From NCBI RefSeq assembly GCF_014884995.1, contig NZ_JABMII010000003.1, positions 1 through 64,000 on the forward strand: a stretch of DNA of 64,000 nucleotides. Direction: 5' to 3'. Of the stretch, positions 9,094-18,911 are shown piece after piece. A program made the position numbers and the translations under genes. This stretch comes from Spirabiliibacterium pneumoniae (GTDB lineage Bacteria; Pseudomonadota; Gammaproteobacteria; Enterobacterales; Pasteurellaceae). Each line of letters begins with the position of its first letter. The stretch's first letter is position 1. The notes beneath the pieces are model-generated. The model did no database searches and had not been told where the DNA came from. It saw only the letters and a program-made list of their open reading frames with translations.

Positions 9094-11442
9094 TTGAGAT
9101 TGCGTGTGTTACGATTTTCATTGTGTTATTTAACCGCACTTTTGCAGGTACTATTTATGCCACTGGTGGCGCTGGCGTATTATCCTTATTTACTGCTCAG
9201 CGGGGCAGGGGTGATGCTGCTGGGATGGCGACAACGCAGGCGAGTGCTGGTCACCACCGCACTTTTGTTGCTGTGTGGGGGGGCGGTGCAATGTTATATC
9301 GTGCAGTTTTGGGCGCAGGCCAATGCCGTTGCTAGGCTGGGGACGATCACCACTCAGGCGGAGATCGTGGCGATTAACCATCAAAGTGCGGTTTACACCA
9401 GCGTGGTTGCAAGACTTGATCTTCGCCCTTGGCAACAAGGAAACGCCAAATTTTTGTTGAATTGGAAAATACCCATGCCTGCGCAAGTGGGCGCGCGATG
9501 GCAGCTTACGCTAAAGCCTGCGGCATTGAAAGGGCGGCTTAATTTTGGCGGATTTAGTCGCCAGCGGTGGCTGATTGCACAAGGCATTGTGGCAACAGCC
9601 ACAGTTAAACAAGGGCAGCAGCTCGCCGCGCCAACAGGCATGCGTGCACGCTGGCTTGAGCGCACTGAAAATGCGCTTGACGGGCATGTGTACAAAGGCT
9701 TGTTACTGGCGCTGGGGTTTGGCGAGCGCGCCGAAATAAGTCAAGCCCAGTGGCAGCTGTTTCGTGCCAGTGGCACGGCACATTTGATGGCGATTTCAGG
9801 GCTGCATATTGGGTTGATTGCGTTGTTTGGCTTTATTTTGGCGCGTGGCGTGCAGTGGTTGTTGCCTATGCGTTGGGTCGAACCGCACTTTACGTTGCTG
9901 GTCAGCTTTATTTTTGCTTTGGGATACAGTTACTTGGCGAATTTTTCTCTGCCGACTCAGCGCGCACTGTGTATGCTTTCGGTGTGGCTTTTGGTAAAAC
10001 TCTTGCGTATTCATTTGCGGTGGTGGCAAGTGCTGCTGTATGCCGCGTGCGTGGTGACGTTACTCACGCCTTTTGCGTATTTGCAGGAAGGTTTTTGGCT
10101 CTCATTTGGCGCTGTGGCGGCGATTGGGGCATTTAATCTGTGGCTGCCGTTGCATCGTGTGTGCTGGCGCGGGCAACGTCTTCGAGCTTTGTTGCCGGGC
10201 GCGTGGTGGAGCAAAATCATTTGGGGGGCAGTGTCATTAGTGCAGCTACAATTAGGTTTATTGCTACTATTTACTCCTGTGCAGTTGTTGCTTTTTGGTC
10301 AGTTGGCTGTGGGGGCATTGTTCTCCAATTTAGTATTGTTGCCCATTTTCAGCTTGTTGCTTATGCCGCTATTGCTGCTCAATATCTTCACTGGGTTGCT
10401 GCCTTGGGCGTGGTTAGATCAGCTTTTCGCGCTGTGTGTTTGGCTGCTTGAGGCGCTTCCTAACCGTCTGCTGATGCTATCCACCCACACGATGTGGTGT
10501 GTGAGTGCGGGGGCGTTTATGCTGACCGCACTTTTGCTGTTAGCACTCAAGTATGCCCCGATTACAACGGAGGAAAGGGGCGCCGTGCCCTTTCGACATT
10601 ATGGCAAAACCGCACTTTTATTTTTTATGCTCGCTGTGGCTAGCCTACTGGCGACACTGCAACGCACGCCACGCTGGCAGTTAAGCATGATGGACGTGGG
10701 GCAAGGGCTATCTTTGTTATTGGAAAGTCAAGGCAAAGCGCTGATTTATGACACAGGGCAAGGCTGGGCGGACGGCAGTATGGCGAAGTTGGAGCTGATT
10801 CCTTACCTTACCCGCGCGGGCATTCAGCCAGAAGTGCTGATTATTAGCCATGACGATAATGATCACAGTGGTGGCGTGCGTGATTTGCTCGCGCACTACC
10901 CAACGCTCTCTTTTATCAGCCCTTCCATGAAAGACTACGGCGTAGCTGCACAGCCGTGCGTTGCAGGCCGTCGGTGGCATTGGCAGGGCTTTGCATTGAC
11001 CGCACTTTTGCCTCAGCAACGCCCTTTGCGGGCGCATAATCAGGACTCTTGCGTGCTACTGGTTGAACGTGATGGGCTTCGATTTTTGCTCACGGGGGAT
11101 TTGGATGCAAAAGGCGAGCGAATGATTGCGCATCAGGTTGGGCATGTGGATTGGCTTCAGGTGGCGCATCATGGCAGCAAAACGTCCAGTGCTTGGCAGT
11201 TTCTCAGCGCACTGCAACCTAAAGTCGGGTTAATTGGGGTTGGGTTGCATAATCCTTGGCGCTTTCCGCATCCATCGGTGCTTAGCCGCTTTGCAAAAAT
11301 ACAAAGTGCGGTTTATGACACCGCACTTTGTGGGCAAATTCGTATTAGTGTGCGGAATAACGGCTGGCAAATTGCCTGCGCGCGCGGGCGGTATTCGCCG
11401 TGGTATCATTCAATTGTTGGCGTGGCGGGCAATAACAGTTAA
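9094..11442 (+). CDS. comEC: DNA internalisation-related competence protein ComEC/Rec2
   Basis: 782 residues, forming the inner-membrane channel that takes one DNA strand into the cytoplasm during natural transformation. An N-terminal hydrophobic part and OB-like region (about 1-170) precede the polytopic competence domain with GTAHLMAISGLHIGLIA (about 228-245). The C-terminus is a metallo-beta-lactamase-like domain with SHDDNDHSGG, LTGDLD and QVAHHGS (about 585-700). The start is TTG with no clear ribosome binding site; the GTG at 9106 is an alternative. It carries nine uptake signals, the densest cluster in the window. Confidence 0.93.
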   Translation: MRLRVLRFSLCYLTALLQVLFMPLVALAYYPYLLLSGAGVMLLGWRQRRRVLVTTALLLLCGGAVQCYIVQFWAQANAVARLGTITTQAEIVAINHQSAVYTSVVARLDLRPWQQGNAKFLLNWKIPMPAQVGARWQLTLKPAALKGRLNFGGFSRQRWLIAQGIVATATVKQGQQLAAPTGMRARWLERTENALDGHVYKGLLLALGFGERAEISQAQWQLFRASGTAHLMAISGLHIGLIALFGFILARGVQWLLPMRWVEPHFTLLVSFIFALGYSYLANFSLPTQRALCMLSVWLLVKLLRIHLRWWQVLLYAACVVTLLTPFAYLQEGFWLSFGAVAAIGAFNLWLPLHRVCWRGQRLRALLPGAWWSKIIWGAVSLVQLQLGLLLLFTPVQLLLFGQLAVGALFSNLVLLPIFSLLLMPLLLLNIFTGLLPWAWLDQLFALCVWLLEALPNRLLMLSTHTMWCVSAGAFMLTALLLLALKYAPITTEERGAVPFRHYGKTALLFFMLAVASLLATLQRTPRWQLSMMDVGQGLSLLLESQGKALIYDTGQGWADGSMAKLELIPYLTRAGIQPEVLIISHDDNDHSGGVRDLLAHYPTLSFISPSMKDYGVAAQPCVAGRRWHWQGFALTALLPQQRPLRAHNQDSCVLLVERDGLRFLLTGDLDAKGERMIAHQVGHVDWLQVAHHGSKTSSAWQFLSALQPKVGLIGVGLHNPWRFPHPSVLSRFAKIQSAVYDTALCGQIRISVRNNGWQIACARGRYSPWYHSIVGVAGNNS
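9133..11328. repeat. Cluster of nine DNA uptake signal sequences inside comEC
   Basis: AAGTGCGGT or its complement occurs at 9133, 9256, 9384, 9882, 10525, 10609, 10999, 11304 and 11320 (first base of each). The last two form an inverted pair separated by 7 bases, able to make a 9-bp hairpin inside the coding region. Elsewhere in the window the 9-mer begins at 1746, 3014, 3658, 3760, 5669, 6379, 6698, 7042, 7612, 13519, 13878, 14363, 14562, 14925, 16473, 17603, 18390, in 20 prophage sites (20389 to 50608), 50914, 51290, 51941, 52641, 54016, 54758, 55006, 60336, 62303, 63113 and 63617. The list was made by eye and may miss some. Confidence 0.9.
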
Positions 11443-11476
11443 AATAAGCGCAAATTAGTGTGAAAGAATAGATAGC

Positions 11477-13249
11477 ATGAGCGAAACAGAAACTGAATTA
11501 CTGGATAAAGATTTCTCAACAGGGAAAACGTTTAAACGCCTGTGGCCGATGATTTTGCCGTTTAAATCAGGTCTAATTGTGGCAGCGATTGCCTTGATTA
11601 TCAATGCGTTAACCGATTCTGGCTTGATTTATATGTTAAAGCCGCTGCTCGATGACGGCTTTGGCAAAGCGGACAGCAGCTTTTTGAAAATCATGGCTGT
11701 GGTGGTGGTGATTTTGATTTTCTTCCGAGGCTTGAGTAATTTTGTATCCACCTATTGCTTGGCGTGGGTGTCAGGCAAAGTGATCATGGTGATGCGACGG
11801 AGATTGTTTAAGCATATGATGTATATGCCAGTGACTTTTTTCGATAACAACTCGTCAGGCAAATTACTCTCACGCATTACTTACGACTCCGAGCAAGTGG
11901 CGGCGTCTTCATCAGGGGCGTTGGTAACCATTGTGCGTGAAGGGGCGTATTTGATTTCCCTGCTGGCAGTGATGATTTACACCAGCTGGCAACTTTCCGT
12001 GGTGCTATTTATTATCGGCCCGATTATTGCCGTGCTGATCAGTATGATTTCAAAGCATTTTCGCCGCTTAAGTAAAAATATGCAAACCTCTATGGGGGAA
12101 CTGACCGCTAGTGCTGAGCAGATGCTCAAGGGGCATAAAGTGGTGCTTTCTTTTGGTGGGCAAAAGGTGGAAGAAGATCGTTTTAATCACGTCAGCAATG
12201 ATATGCGCCGCAAAGGGATGAAAATGATGATGGCATCGGCTATTTCCGACCCTATTGTGCAGATCATCGCTTCATTTGCATTGGCGGTGGTGCTTTATCT
12301 TGCAACCGTTCCAAGCATTATGGAGCAATCATTGACGGCGGGGGATTTTACCGTGGTGTTCTCCTCGATGCTCGCGATGATGAAGCCACTAAAATCCCTA
12401 ACCAATGTAAACGCACAATTTCAACGCGGCATGGCAGCGTGTCAAACCTTATTTAGCATTATGGATTTGCCGAAGGAAAAAGATGATGGCACCTTGGTTC
12501 TCGATAAAGTGCGTGGTGAGGTGAGTTTTCACGATGTGACATTTCGCTATGCCAGCAAAAACAACGATGTGCTACGCCATATCAATCTTACTATTCCTGC
12601 AGGCAAAACGGTGGCACTAGTGGGGCGCTCAGGGTCGGGAAAATCAACGATTGCCAATTTAATCACCCGTTTTTATGATGTTCAGCACGGCGAGGTGTGC
12701 CTCGATGGGCGCAACGTGCAAGACTACACGTTGGAAAACCTGCGCAAGCACTGTGCGGTGGTGTCACAGCAGGTACATTTATTTAATGATACGGTGGCTA
12801 ATAATATTGCGTATGCGGCAACGGAGCACTATTCCCGTGAGCAGATTATCGCAGCGGCAAAAGCTGCCTATGCGCTGGAATTTATTGAAGATTTACCTCA
12901 GGGTATGGACACGGTGGTGGGCGAAAATGGTGTGATGCTCTCAGGCGGGCAGCGTCAGCGATTGGCGATTGCGCGCGCTTTGCTACGAAATGCCAGTGTG
13001 TTGGTGCTTGATGAGGCCACCTCTGCGCTGGACACCGAATCAGAGCGTGCTATTCAAGCGGCACTGGATGATATGCGTAACGAGCGTACGATTATCGTGA
13101 TTGCGCACCGTTTATCCACGATTGAAAATGCTGATGAAATCGTGGTGATCGACCACGGTGAAATTGTTGAGCAAGGTACCCACACCGAATTACTGGCAAA
13201 AGGGCAGGCCTATGCTCAGCTGCATAAAATGCAATTTAATCACGCGTAA
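11477..13249 (+). CDS. msbA: Lipid A export ATP-binding/permease protein MsbA
   Basis: 590 residues, a half-size ABC exporter that flips core-lipid A across the inner membrane. The N-terminal six-helix transmembrane domain covers about residues 20-310. The nucleotide-binding domain has Walker [10 protein letters not shown] (about 380), signature [16 protein letters not shown] (about 485), Walker [13 protein letters not shown] and the switch His in IVIAHRLST. It is followed after two bases by lpxK, the usual msbA-lpxK order. No uptake signal lies in it, in contrast to comEC next door. Confidence 0.97.
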   Translation: MSETETELLDKDFSTGKTFKRLWPMILPFKSGLIVAAIALIINALTDSGLIYMLKPLLDDGFGKADSSFLKIMAVVVVILIFFRGLSNFVSTYCLAWVSGKVIMVMRRRLFKHMMYMPVTFFDNNSSGKLLSRITYDSEQVAASSSGALVTIVREGAYLISLLAVMIYTSWQLSVVLFIIGPIIAVLISMISKHFRRLSKNMQTSMGELTASAEQMLKGHKVVLSFGGQKVEEDRFNHVSNDMRRKGMKMMMASAISDPIVQIIASFALAVVLYLATVPSIMEQSLTAGDFTVVFSSMLAMMKPLKSLTNVNAQFQRGMAACQTLFSIMDLPKEKDDGTLVLDKVRGEVSFHDVTFRYASKNNDVLRHINLTIPAGKTVALVGRSGSGKSTIANLITRFYDVQHGEVCLDGRNVQDYTLENLRKHCAVVSQQVHLFNDTVANNIAYAATEHYSREQIIAAAKAAYALEFIEDLPQGMDTVVGENGVMLSGGQRQRLAIARALLRNASVLVLDEATSALDTESERAIQAALDDMRNERTIIVIAHRLSTIENADEIVVIDHGEIVEQGTHTELLAKGQAYAQLHKMQFNHA

Positions 13250-13251
13250 TC

Positions 13252-14223
13252 ATGAAATTTTGGTATAAACGGACGTTTTTAAGCTATCTCTTGTTGCCGC
13301 TCTCAGCGCTCTTTGGTTTGGTGGCCAGCCTGCGGCGGTGGTGCTATCAACACGTGTTGACGCCCTACAAAGCGCCCGTGCCAGTGGTGATTGTGGGCAA
13401 TATTAGTGTGGGTGGCAATGGGAAAACACCCGTGGTGATTTGGCTTGCGCAGCAGCTATTGGCGAAAGGCCACCGTGTGGGGATTATTTCACGCGGCTAT
13501 GGCGGTGAAAAAACGGATAAAGTGCGGTTGGTGAATGGTGATAGTGATCCCCGTTTAGTCGGTGATGAACCAGTATTGATCGCTAAACGTGCAGGCGTTC
13601 CTGTCGCAGTGTGTCCTTATCGCAAGCGCGCTATTGAGGCATTGCTGGCACAACATCATATTGACGTGATTATTGCCGATGATGGTATGCAACACTACAA
13701 ATTAGCGCGTGATATTGAACTTGCGGTTATCGATGGCGTGCGGCGTTTAGGTAATGGCTTTTTGTTGCCTGCAGGACCTCTGCGTGAGTGCCCTGCGCGT
13801 TTGAAAACAGTGGATGGCATTATTTGCAATGGCGCTCAGGCACAGCAAGGTGAAGTCCAAATGCGCCTGAAAGCCCAAAGTGCGGTGAATCTTGTCAGCC
13901 ATGAAGTACGGCCTTTGCACGATTTTCAAGCCAAAACGGTGGTGGCAATGGCGGGCATCGGCTATCCTGAGCGGTTTTTTTCGACCTTACAACGCGCGGG
14001 AATTACCCCTGTTGCAACCCACAGTTTGGCGGATCATCAATGTGCCGAATTGTCAGCGCTGAAAGTGATGGCAAGTGTTGAGCAAGCGCTGTTGATGACA
14101 GAAAAAGACGCGGTGAAATACCATAGCCAAGCACAGGAAAACTGGTGGTATGTGCCTGTGGAGGCGGAGATGAGTGATGAGATTGCGCCTGTATTAGCGA
14201 AAATAGAGAGGTTATTGACATGA
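13252..14223 (+). CDS. lpxK: Tetraacyldisaccharide 4'-kinase LpxK
   Basis: 323 residues; phosphorylates the 4' position of the lipid A precursor at the inner membrane. An N-terminal hydrophobic helix (about 10-24) anchors the protein. The P-loop is GNISVGGNGKTP (about residues 48-59), followed by RGYGG and the DDGMQHYKLARDIEL motif with its catalytic Asp/His. It sits between msbA and ycaR with an ATGA overlap at its end. Confidence 0.97.
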   Translation: MKFWYKRTFLSYLLLPLSALFGLVASLRRWCYQHVLTPYKAPVPVVIVGNISVGGNGKTPVVIWLAQQLLAKGHRVGIISRGYGGEKTDKVRLVNGDSDPRLVGDEPVLIAKRAGVPVAVCPYRKRAIEALLAQHHIDVIIADDGMQHYKLARDIELAVIDGVRRLGNGFLLPAGPLRECPARLKTVDGIICNGAQAQQGEVQMRLKAQSAVNLVSHEVRPLHDFQAKTVVAMAGIGYPERFFSTLQRAGITPVATHSLADHQCAELSALKVMASVEQALLMTEKDAVKYHSQAQENWWYVPVEAEMSDEIAPVLAKIERLLT

Positions 14224-14402
14224 ATAAACACGTACTGGGTATGCTAGCGTGCCCTCGCTGCCAAGCAAAATTACGCTATGATGCCGCAGGTGAGCGTTTC
14301 ATCTGCGATCATGAAAAACTGGCTTATCCGATTGACCAAGATATTATCATTTTGCTACCTGAAAGTGCGGTCGAACTGAAAGACGAGGTGCAACGTGGCT
14401 AA
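14220..14402 (+). CDS. ycaR: Trm112-family protein YcaR
   Basis: 60 residues, usual for YcaR. The motif [14 protein letters not shown] near the N-terminus and the [15 protein letters not shown] end are typical of the UPF0434/Trm112 family. It overlaps lpxK by ATGA and overlaps kdsB by 8 bases. Its role is unclear; the position in the lipid A/Kdo operon is conserved across gammaproteobacteria. Confidence 0.92.
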   Translation: MNKHVLGMLACPRCQAKLRYDAAGERFICDHEKLAYPIDQDIIILLPESAVELKDEVQRG

Positions 14403-15162
14403 TTTTACAGTGATTATTCCAGCCCGATTTGCCTCTTCACGCCTGCCAGGTAAGCCATTGGCCGATATTGTAGGCAAGCCGATGATTCAACATGTGTGGG
14501 AACAAGCCAAAAAAGCTGGCGCCCAGCGCGTGGTGGTCGCCACCGATGATGAACGAGTTAAAAGTGCGGTCGAGCAATTTGGTGGTGAAGTGTGTATGAC
14601 TTCAGCAAGCCATAATTCGGGTACTGAACGTTTGGCAGAAGTGATTGATGTGTTGGGCTTGAGCGATGATGACATTGTCGTCAATGTGCAAGGCGATGAA
14701 CCTTTAATTCCGCCTGCGATTATCCAGCAAGTGGCGAATTTACTTGCAGGTAGCAAGGCGAAAATGGCAACACTCGCTGTGCCAATTGATGAGGCTTCAG
14801 AGCTTGCCAATCCAAACGTGGTTAAGGCATTATGTGACAAAGACGGCTATGTGCTCTATTTTTCTCGCGCGCCGATTCCTTGGCACCGCGATGAATTTGC
14901 TGCGCAGGCTGTGAGCAATGCGCAAAGTGCGGTTCGTGCGTTCCCTTATTTACGCCATATTGGGCTTTATGCCTATCGTGCAGGCTTTATTCGCCAATAT
15001 ATCGCGTGGGCACCAAGCCCGATTGAACAAATTGAGTCGTTAGAACAGCTGCGCGTGCTGTGGTATGGTGAAAAGATCCATATCGCCATTGCACAAGAAA
15101 CGCCCGCGGTTGGGGTGGATACTGAGGAGGACTTGGAAAAAGTTCGCCAAATTTTAGCATAA
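14395..15162 (+). CDS. kdsB: 3-deoxy-manno-octulosonate cytidylyltransferase
   Basis: 255 residues; activates Kdo as CMP-Kdo for lipopolysaccharide inner core synthesis. Motifs are [19 protein letters not shown] (CTP-binding), [18 protein letters not shown] (metal-binding) and [12 protein letters not shown]. The start is GTG at 14395-14397, overlapping ycaR. Last gene of the clear msbA-lpxK-ycaR-kdsB operon. Confidence 0.97.
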   Translation: MANFTVIIPARFASSRLPGKPLADIVGKPMIQHVWEQAKKAGAQRVVVATDDERVKSAVEQFGGEVCMTSASHNSGTERLAEVIDVLGLSDDDIVVNVQGDEPLIPPAIIQQVANLLAGSKAKMATLAVPIDEASELANPNVVKALCDKDGYVLYFSRAPIPWHRDEFAAQAVSNAQSAVRAFPYLRHIGLYAYRAGFIRQYIAWAPSPIEQIESLEQLRVLWYGEKIHIAIAQETPAVGVDTEEDLEKVRQILA

Positions 15163-15176
15163 ACAAAGGATAGCGT

Positions 15177-15599
15177 ATGTTTGAAAAAGTAGTCGGATCG
15201 GTTTTGTCAGGGCTGTTAGGGCAGGGCAAAAGTGGGCAGAGTGTGCAAGCCATGCAGTTAATTAATGCGCTGCTCAACTCACAAGGCGGCCTACAAGGCT
15301 TATTAGCCAAGTTACAACAAGGCGGATTAGGTGATTTGGTGCAGTCGTGGCTAGGGCAGGGTGAAAATAAACCCGTTTCCCCACAAGAAATTGATCATGC
15401 TTTAGGTTCGAAAGAGCTAGAGCAGGCCGCACAACAAGCGGGCCTTGAGAATAAACATCAAGCATCAGATTTATTATCCCAATTTTTACCACAAATCGTG
15501 GATAAGTTCAGTCCAAATGGGCACTTAAATGATGCAAACAACAGCGATTTGCTCAGCAAAGGCATTCAATCTGTGCTGGGCGGTTTGTTTAAAAAGTAA
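15177..15599 (+). CDS. yidB: YidB-family (DUF937) protein
   Basis: 140 residues. Pattern of YidB/DUF937: a repeated GLLGQGKSGQS / QGGLQGLLAKLQQGGLG / SWLGQGENKPVSPQEIDHALG layout ending in LLSKGIQSVLGGLFKK. The function is unknown. A good ribosome binding site (AAAGGA) precedes the ATG at 15177. It sits between kdsB and uvrC in the same direction. Confidence 0.85.
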   Translation: MFEKVVGSVLSGLLGQGKSGQSVQAMQLINALLNSQGGLQGLLAKLQQGGLGDLVQSWLGQGENKPVSPQEIDHALGSKELEQAAQQAGLENKHQASDLLSQFLPQIVDKFSPNGHLNDANNSDLLSKGIQSVLGGLFKK

Positions 15600-15611
15600 T
15601 ACGTATTTTTG

Positions 15612-17441
15612 ATGTTTGATGCCAAAACATTCCTTGCCAATGTCACCACAGACCCAGGCGTTTACCGTATGTATAACGCCGAAGGCGATGTGATTTACGT
15701 TGGCAAGGCAAAGGATCTCAAAAAACGTTTAAGTAGTTACTTTCGTAAACAGCTCGGCAGCAAAAAAACGGAAGCCTTGGTAGCGCTGATTGCACACATT
15801 GACGTGACGGTCACCCATTCTGAAACAGAAGCGTTGCTGCTTGAGCATAATTATATTCAAAAATACCAGCCGAAATACAACGTATTACTGCGTGATGACA
15901 AATCCTATCCCTATATTTTGCTCACCAAAGAACAACACCCAAGAGTCACTTTTCATCGCGGCAGTCAGAAAATCAAAGGCGAGTATTTTGGGCCGTATCC
16001 TAATCGTTATGCTGTTAGTGAGGCGTTGGGGCTTATCCAAAAAATGTTCCCAATTCGCCAGTGTGAAAATTCGGTTTATCGCAACCGCTCGCGCCCTTGT
16101 TTGCAGTATCAAATCGGGCGTTGCCTTGCGCCTTGTGTGAAAGGCTATGTCAGTGATGAAGACTATCAGCAGCAGGTTAACTATGTGCGTTTATTTTTGC
16201 AAGGGCGTGATAGCCAAATCATTGAACAGCTGGTTAGCCAAATGGAAAATGCAAGCCAGCAGCTCGATTTTGAAAAAGCCGCACGTTATCGTGACCAAAT
16301 TCAATCTGTGCGAGCAGTGACGGAAAAACAATTTGTGGCGAATGCGCGCGGTGAGGATATGGATCTCATTGCCATTGCCCATCGTCACGGGCTGGCGTGC
16401 GTGTATATTATTTTTATCCGCCAAGGTAAAGTGCTTGGCAGCCGAGGCTATTTTCCGAAGCTGCCAAATCATACCGCACTTGATGAAATTGCCCATGGAT
16501 TTTTAGGGCAATTCTATCTGCAAGGAGCGCAGGGCAGAAGCATTCCTAAACGGCTCGTTGTCAACCGTAAACTTAAAGATAAGGCCCTACTTGAGGCGGC
16601 ATTGAGCGAGCATGCTGGCGCGCAAGTGCATATTCAAGACAACGCCAAAGGAAAGCAATCCCAGTTCCTGCATTTAGCAGAAATTAATGCCGATAATGCA
16701 CTGGCAGAGCAGCTCAAACAAAGTGGACGAATACAGGAGCGTTATCAGGCACTTTGTGAACTGCTTAGCTTACAAGCGATTAAACGCATGGAGTGTTTTG
16801 ATATTAGCCATACGATGGGCCAGCAAACCGTCGCCTCGTGCGTGGTATTCAACCACGAAGGCCCTTTTAAAGCCGATTATCGGCGTTTTAATATTGACGG
16901 CATCACACCTGGCGATGACTATGCTGCCATGGAGAAAGCCCTACTAAAACGGTATGACAAGCCATTAGAGGTGGATAAAATACCCGATATTATTTTCATC
17001 GATGGTGGCAAAGGGCAGCTCAACCGCGCACAGGCGGTGTTTGACAGCCTTGATGTGCCGTGGGATAAAAATAAGCCGCTGCTGATTGGCGTGGCGAAAG
17101 GTGTGGATCGCAAAGCAGGGCTAGAAACGTTAATTATCAGTCAGCAGGATAAAGAATTTCACCTGCCAGCAGACAGCATTGCATTGCATTTAATTCAACA
17201 CATTCGAGACGAATCCCACCGCCACGCTATTGGGGCGCATCGCAAAAAACGACAAAAAGCCTTTACCCAAAGCGGATTAGAGGCGATCGAAGGTATTGGG
17301 GCAAAACGTCGTCAAGCGTTATTAAAATACCTCGGCGGAATGCAAGGCGTTAAAGCAGCGAATGTTGATGACATTGCTCGCGTGCCAGGCATTTCCAGAG
17401 CAATGGCGGAAACAATTTTTGATTATCTCAAGCATTCGTGA
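15612..17441 (+). CDS. uvrC: Excinuclease ABC subunit C
   Basis: 609 residues from the ATG at 15612; a TTG directly before it is also in frame. UvrC makes both incisions in nucleotide excision repair. The N-terminal GIY-YIG nuclease domain shows [22 protein letters not shown]. Next come a UVR motif ([15 protein letters not shown], about residue 220), the RNase H-like 5'-incision domain ([10 protein letters not shown] and DGGKGQL) and tandem helix-hairpin-helix motifs near the end ([13 protein letters not shown] and [12 protein letters not shown]). It precedes pgsA, a common pair. Confidence 0.97.
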   Translation: MFDAKTFLANVTTDPGVYRMYNAEGDVIYVGKAKDLKKRLSSYFRKQLGSKKTEALVALIAHIDVTVTHSETEALLLEHNYIQKYQPKYNVLLRDDKSYPYILLTKEQHPRVTFHRGSQKIKGEYFGPYPNRYAVSEALGLIQKMFPIRQCENSVYRNRSRPCLQYQIGRCLAPCVKGYVSDEDYQQQVNYVRLFLQGRDSQIIEQLVSQMENASQQLDFEKAARYRDQIQSVRAVTEKQFVANARGEDMDLIAIAHRHGLACVYIIFIRQGKVLGSRGYFPKLPNHTALDEIAHGFLGQFYLQGAQGRSIPKRLVVNRKLKDKALLEAALSEHAGAQVHIQDNAKGKQSQFLHLAEINADNALAEQLKQSGRIQERYQALCELLSLQAIKRMECFDISHTMGQQTVASCVVFNHEGPFKADYRRFNIDGITPGDDYAAMEKALLKRYDKPLEVDKIPDIIFIDGGKGQLNRAQAVFDSLDVPWDKNKPLLIGVAKGVDRKAGLETLIISQQDKEFHLPADSIALHLIQHIRDESHRHAIGAHRKKRQKAFTQSGLEAIEGIGAKRRQALLKYLGGMQGVKAANVDDIARVPGISRAMAETIFDYLKHS

Positions 17442-17500
17442 GTTTTCAAGTTCACTAATTTGGAGTACAATAAATCAAATTGTGCGCTGAATTAACTGCT

Positions 17501-18058
17501 ATGAAATTAAACTTCCCAACATTCCTCACCCTATTTCGCGTGGTATTGATTCCGCTGTTTATTACTTGTTTTTATCTGCCTTTTAAATGGGCGCCGTTTT
17601 TGACCGCACTTGTGTTTTTGATCGCCGCCATCACAGACTGGTTTGACGGCTTTTTAGCGCGCAAATGGAATCAAACCACCCGTTTTGGTGCGTTTTTAGA
17701 TCCCGTCGCTGACAAAGTGATGGTTGCTGCGGCATTGGTGCTAGTGGTGGAGTATTATCATTCTATTTGGATCACGTTACCTGCAATTGTTATGATTTCT
17801 CGTGAAATCATTATCTCGGCTTTGCGTGAATGGATGGCAGAAATTGGCGACAGAAGTAAGGTGGCTGTCTCCATTTGGGGAAAAGTAAAAACTACAGCAC
17901 AGATGATTTCCCTTATCGGCTTGCTTTGGCGCGCGGCGCCATGGATGGAAACACTGGCGACTGTCGCACTTTATATTGCCGCCATTCTTACCGTGTGGTC
18001 GATGCTACAGTATCTCAAAGCTGCACGCGGCAGCTTACTTGATGATCTTACGCCTTAA
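17501..18058 (+). CDS. pgsA: CDP-diacylglycerol--glycerol-3-phosphate 3-phosphatidyltransferase
   Basis: 185 residues from the ATG at 17501, the length and N-terminus ([20 protein letters not shown]) of PgsA; seven earlier codons in frame were not used. Makes phosphatidylglycerol phosphate in the inner membrane. The CDP-alcohol phosphotransferase signature is [20 protein letters not shown] followed by LDPVADKV. About four membrane segments. Confidence 0.95.
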   Translation: MKLNFPTFLTLFRVVLIPLFITCFYLPFKWAPFLTALVFLIAAITDWFDGFLARKWNQTTRFGAFLDPVADKVMVAAALVLVVEYYHSIWITLPAIVMISREIIISALREWMAEIGDRSKVAVSIWGKVKTTAQMISLIGLLWRAAPWMETLATVALYIAAILTVWSMLQYLKAARGSLLDDLTP

Positions 18059-18152
18059 AGTAGCTGTTTTTTGAGCAATTAAACACGATAAGTTAAAATC
18101 GCAGTTGACTGCGCGCAGAAAATCAGTAAAATGCACAGCACTTGAGAGCAAT

Positions 18153-18228
<76 letters not shown>

Positions 18229-18235
18229 CCCTCAA

Positions 18236-18322
18236 GCCCGAGTGGTGGAATCGGTAGACACAAGGGATTTAAAATCCCTCGGCTTTCGAGCTGTGCCAGT
18301 TCAAGTCTGGCCTCGGGCACCA
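18236..18322 (+). tRNA. tRNA-Leu (anticodon TAA), prophage attachment gene
   Basis: 87 nt with CCA encoded and a long variable arm, as in class II tRNAs. Acceptor stem GCCCGAG / CTCGGGC; anticodon loop TTTAAAA inside AGGGA / TCCCT gives anticodon TAA. The last 55 bases, from 18268 in the anticodon loop, are identical to 50792 onward at the far prophage end. The gene was therefore split and restored by integration of the HP1-like phage. Confidence 0.97.
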
Positions 18323-18476
18323 TTTAAAATAGTAAATCAAATCAAAAAGATAGTCGCTAACTTAGCGGCTTTTTTTATGCCTAATCATCACCGCACTTTT
18401 GCAAAAATTGCCCACTGGTGGCTGTTCGGTGGCTGTTATTTAAAAGTGACATTTGCAAAACGTCACAACAGCCACC
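18268..18476. repeat. Left attachment repeat (209 bp, with 3' part of tRNA-Leu)
   Basis: Identical by eye to 50792-51000. It contains the last 55 bases of tRNA-Leu, the tRNA terminator, one uptake signal (18390) and two GGTGGCTGT motifs. Just before 18268 the two copies diverge (host anticodon stem at left, phage DNA at right). After 18476 the left copy continues into the phage and the right copy into host DNA. Confidence 0.95.
18352..18377 (+). terminator. Terminator of the tRNA-Gly/tRNA-Leu transcript
   Basis: Stem AGTCGCT (18352-18358), loop AACTT, stem AGCGGCT (18364-18370) with one G-T pair, then seven T. The same terminator is duplicated at the right attachment repeat (about 50876-50901). 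Confidence 0.85.
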
Positions 18477-18492
18477 AGCAGCAACAGCCACC
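18417..18492. repeat. Candidate integrase/Cox arm sites, left side
   Basis: GGTGGCTGT occurs directly at 18417 and 18428, and its complement (within AACAGCCACC) at 18467-18476 and 18483-18492. Two more direct copies lie at the other phage end (50688 and 50697). Such arrays flanking an attachment core are typical of arm-type integrase sites; this is inference from position and repetition. Confidence 0.5.
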
Positions 18493-18888
18493 GCGTAACA
18501 ATTCATTTTTTCTTTTTATTTCAAAAGATTAACGCTAAATGTGACGATATTTTTTATTTTCCTTATTTTTCAATGCGTTGCGATTTTATGTGCTCAACTT
18601 GCCCACGTGAAATCAATATTTTATTTTTAAATCAATGTGTTATTTATTTTTATTGGCTTTGTGCGATCTTTTTTAGGTGAAATAAGCTGAAATTAACTGA
18701 AATTCTTACAAAACGATCACTTTAACGTGATCCTTATTCCGCAAGGCTTGAGCGCATTTTTTAGCTGTTGCTTAACTGAAAAAACGTCAAATTTTTGATA
18801 CAAATTCCGCGGGTGGGAAGGTGGATTTTACGTTCCGTTTCACGTCACGTGAGCGGTGCGGGCGGTTGCGGTGCTAGGGGCAATAAAA
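18477..18888. other. Non-coding phage left arm with candidate cos region
   Basis: No convincing gene. 18495-18800 is AT-rich, with a dyad GATCAC-TTTAAC-GTGATC at 18715-18732. From about 18805 to 18881 the DNA turns abruptly G-rich (CCGCGGGTGGGAAGGTGG, then GTGAGCGGTGCGGGCGGTTG). In HP1 the cohesive ends lie between the last tail gene and the attachment site, exactly this interval, and P2 cos is similarly G-rich. A cos site here is inference. Confidence 0.45.
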
Positions 18889-18907
18889 AAGCCGCTGGGC
18901 GCGGCTT
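18885..18907 (-). terminator. Terminator of the spike/baseplate operon
   Basis: Stem AAGCCGC (18889-18895), loop TGGGC, stem GCGGCTT (18901-18907). On the minus strand it is followed by a T-run. It lies four bases past the spike gene stop. Confidence 0.85.
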
Positions 18908-18911
18908 GGTT

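Noticed and set aside
9750-10451. Open frames in other phases within comEC
   Set aside because: Shadows of the comEC frame in GC-rich membrane-coding sequence.
18453-18680. 75-residue ORF in the phage left arm
   Set aside because: Phe/Cys-rich translation of AT-rich non-coding DNA, no ribosome binding site.
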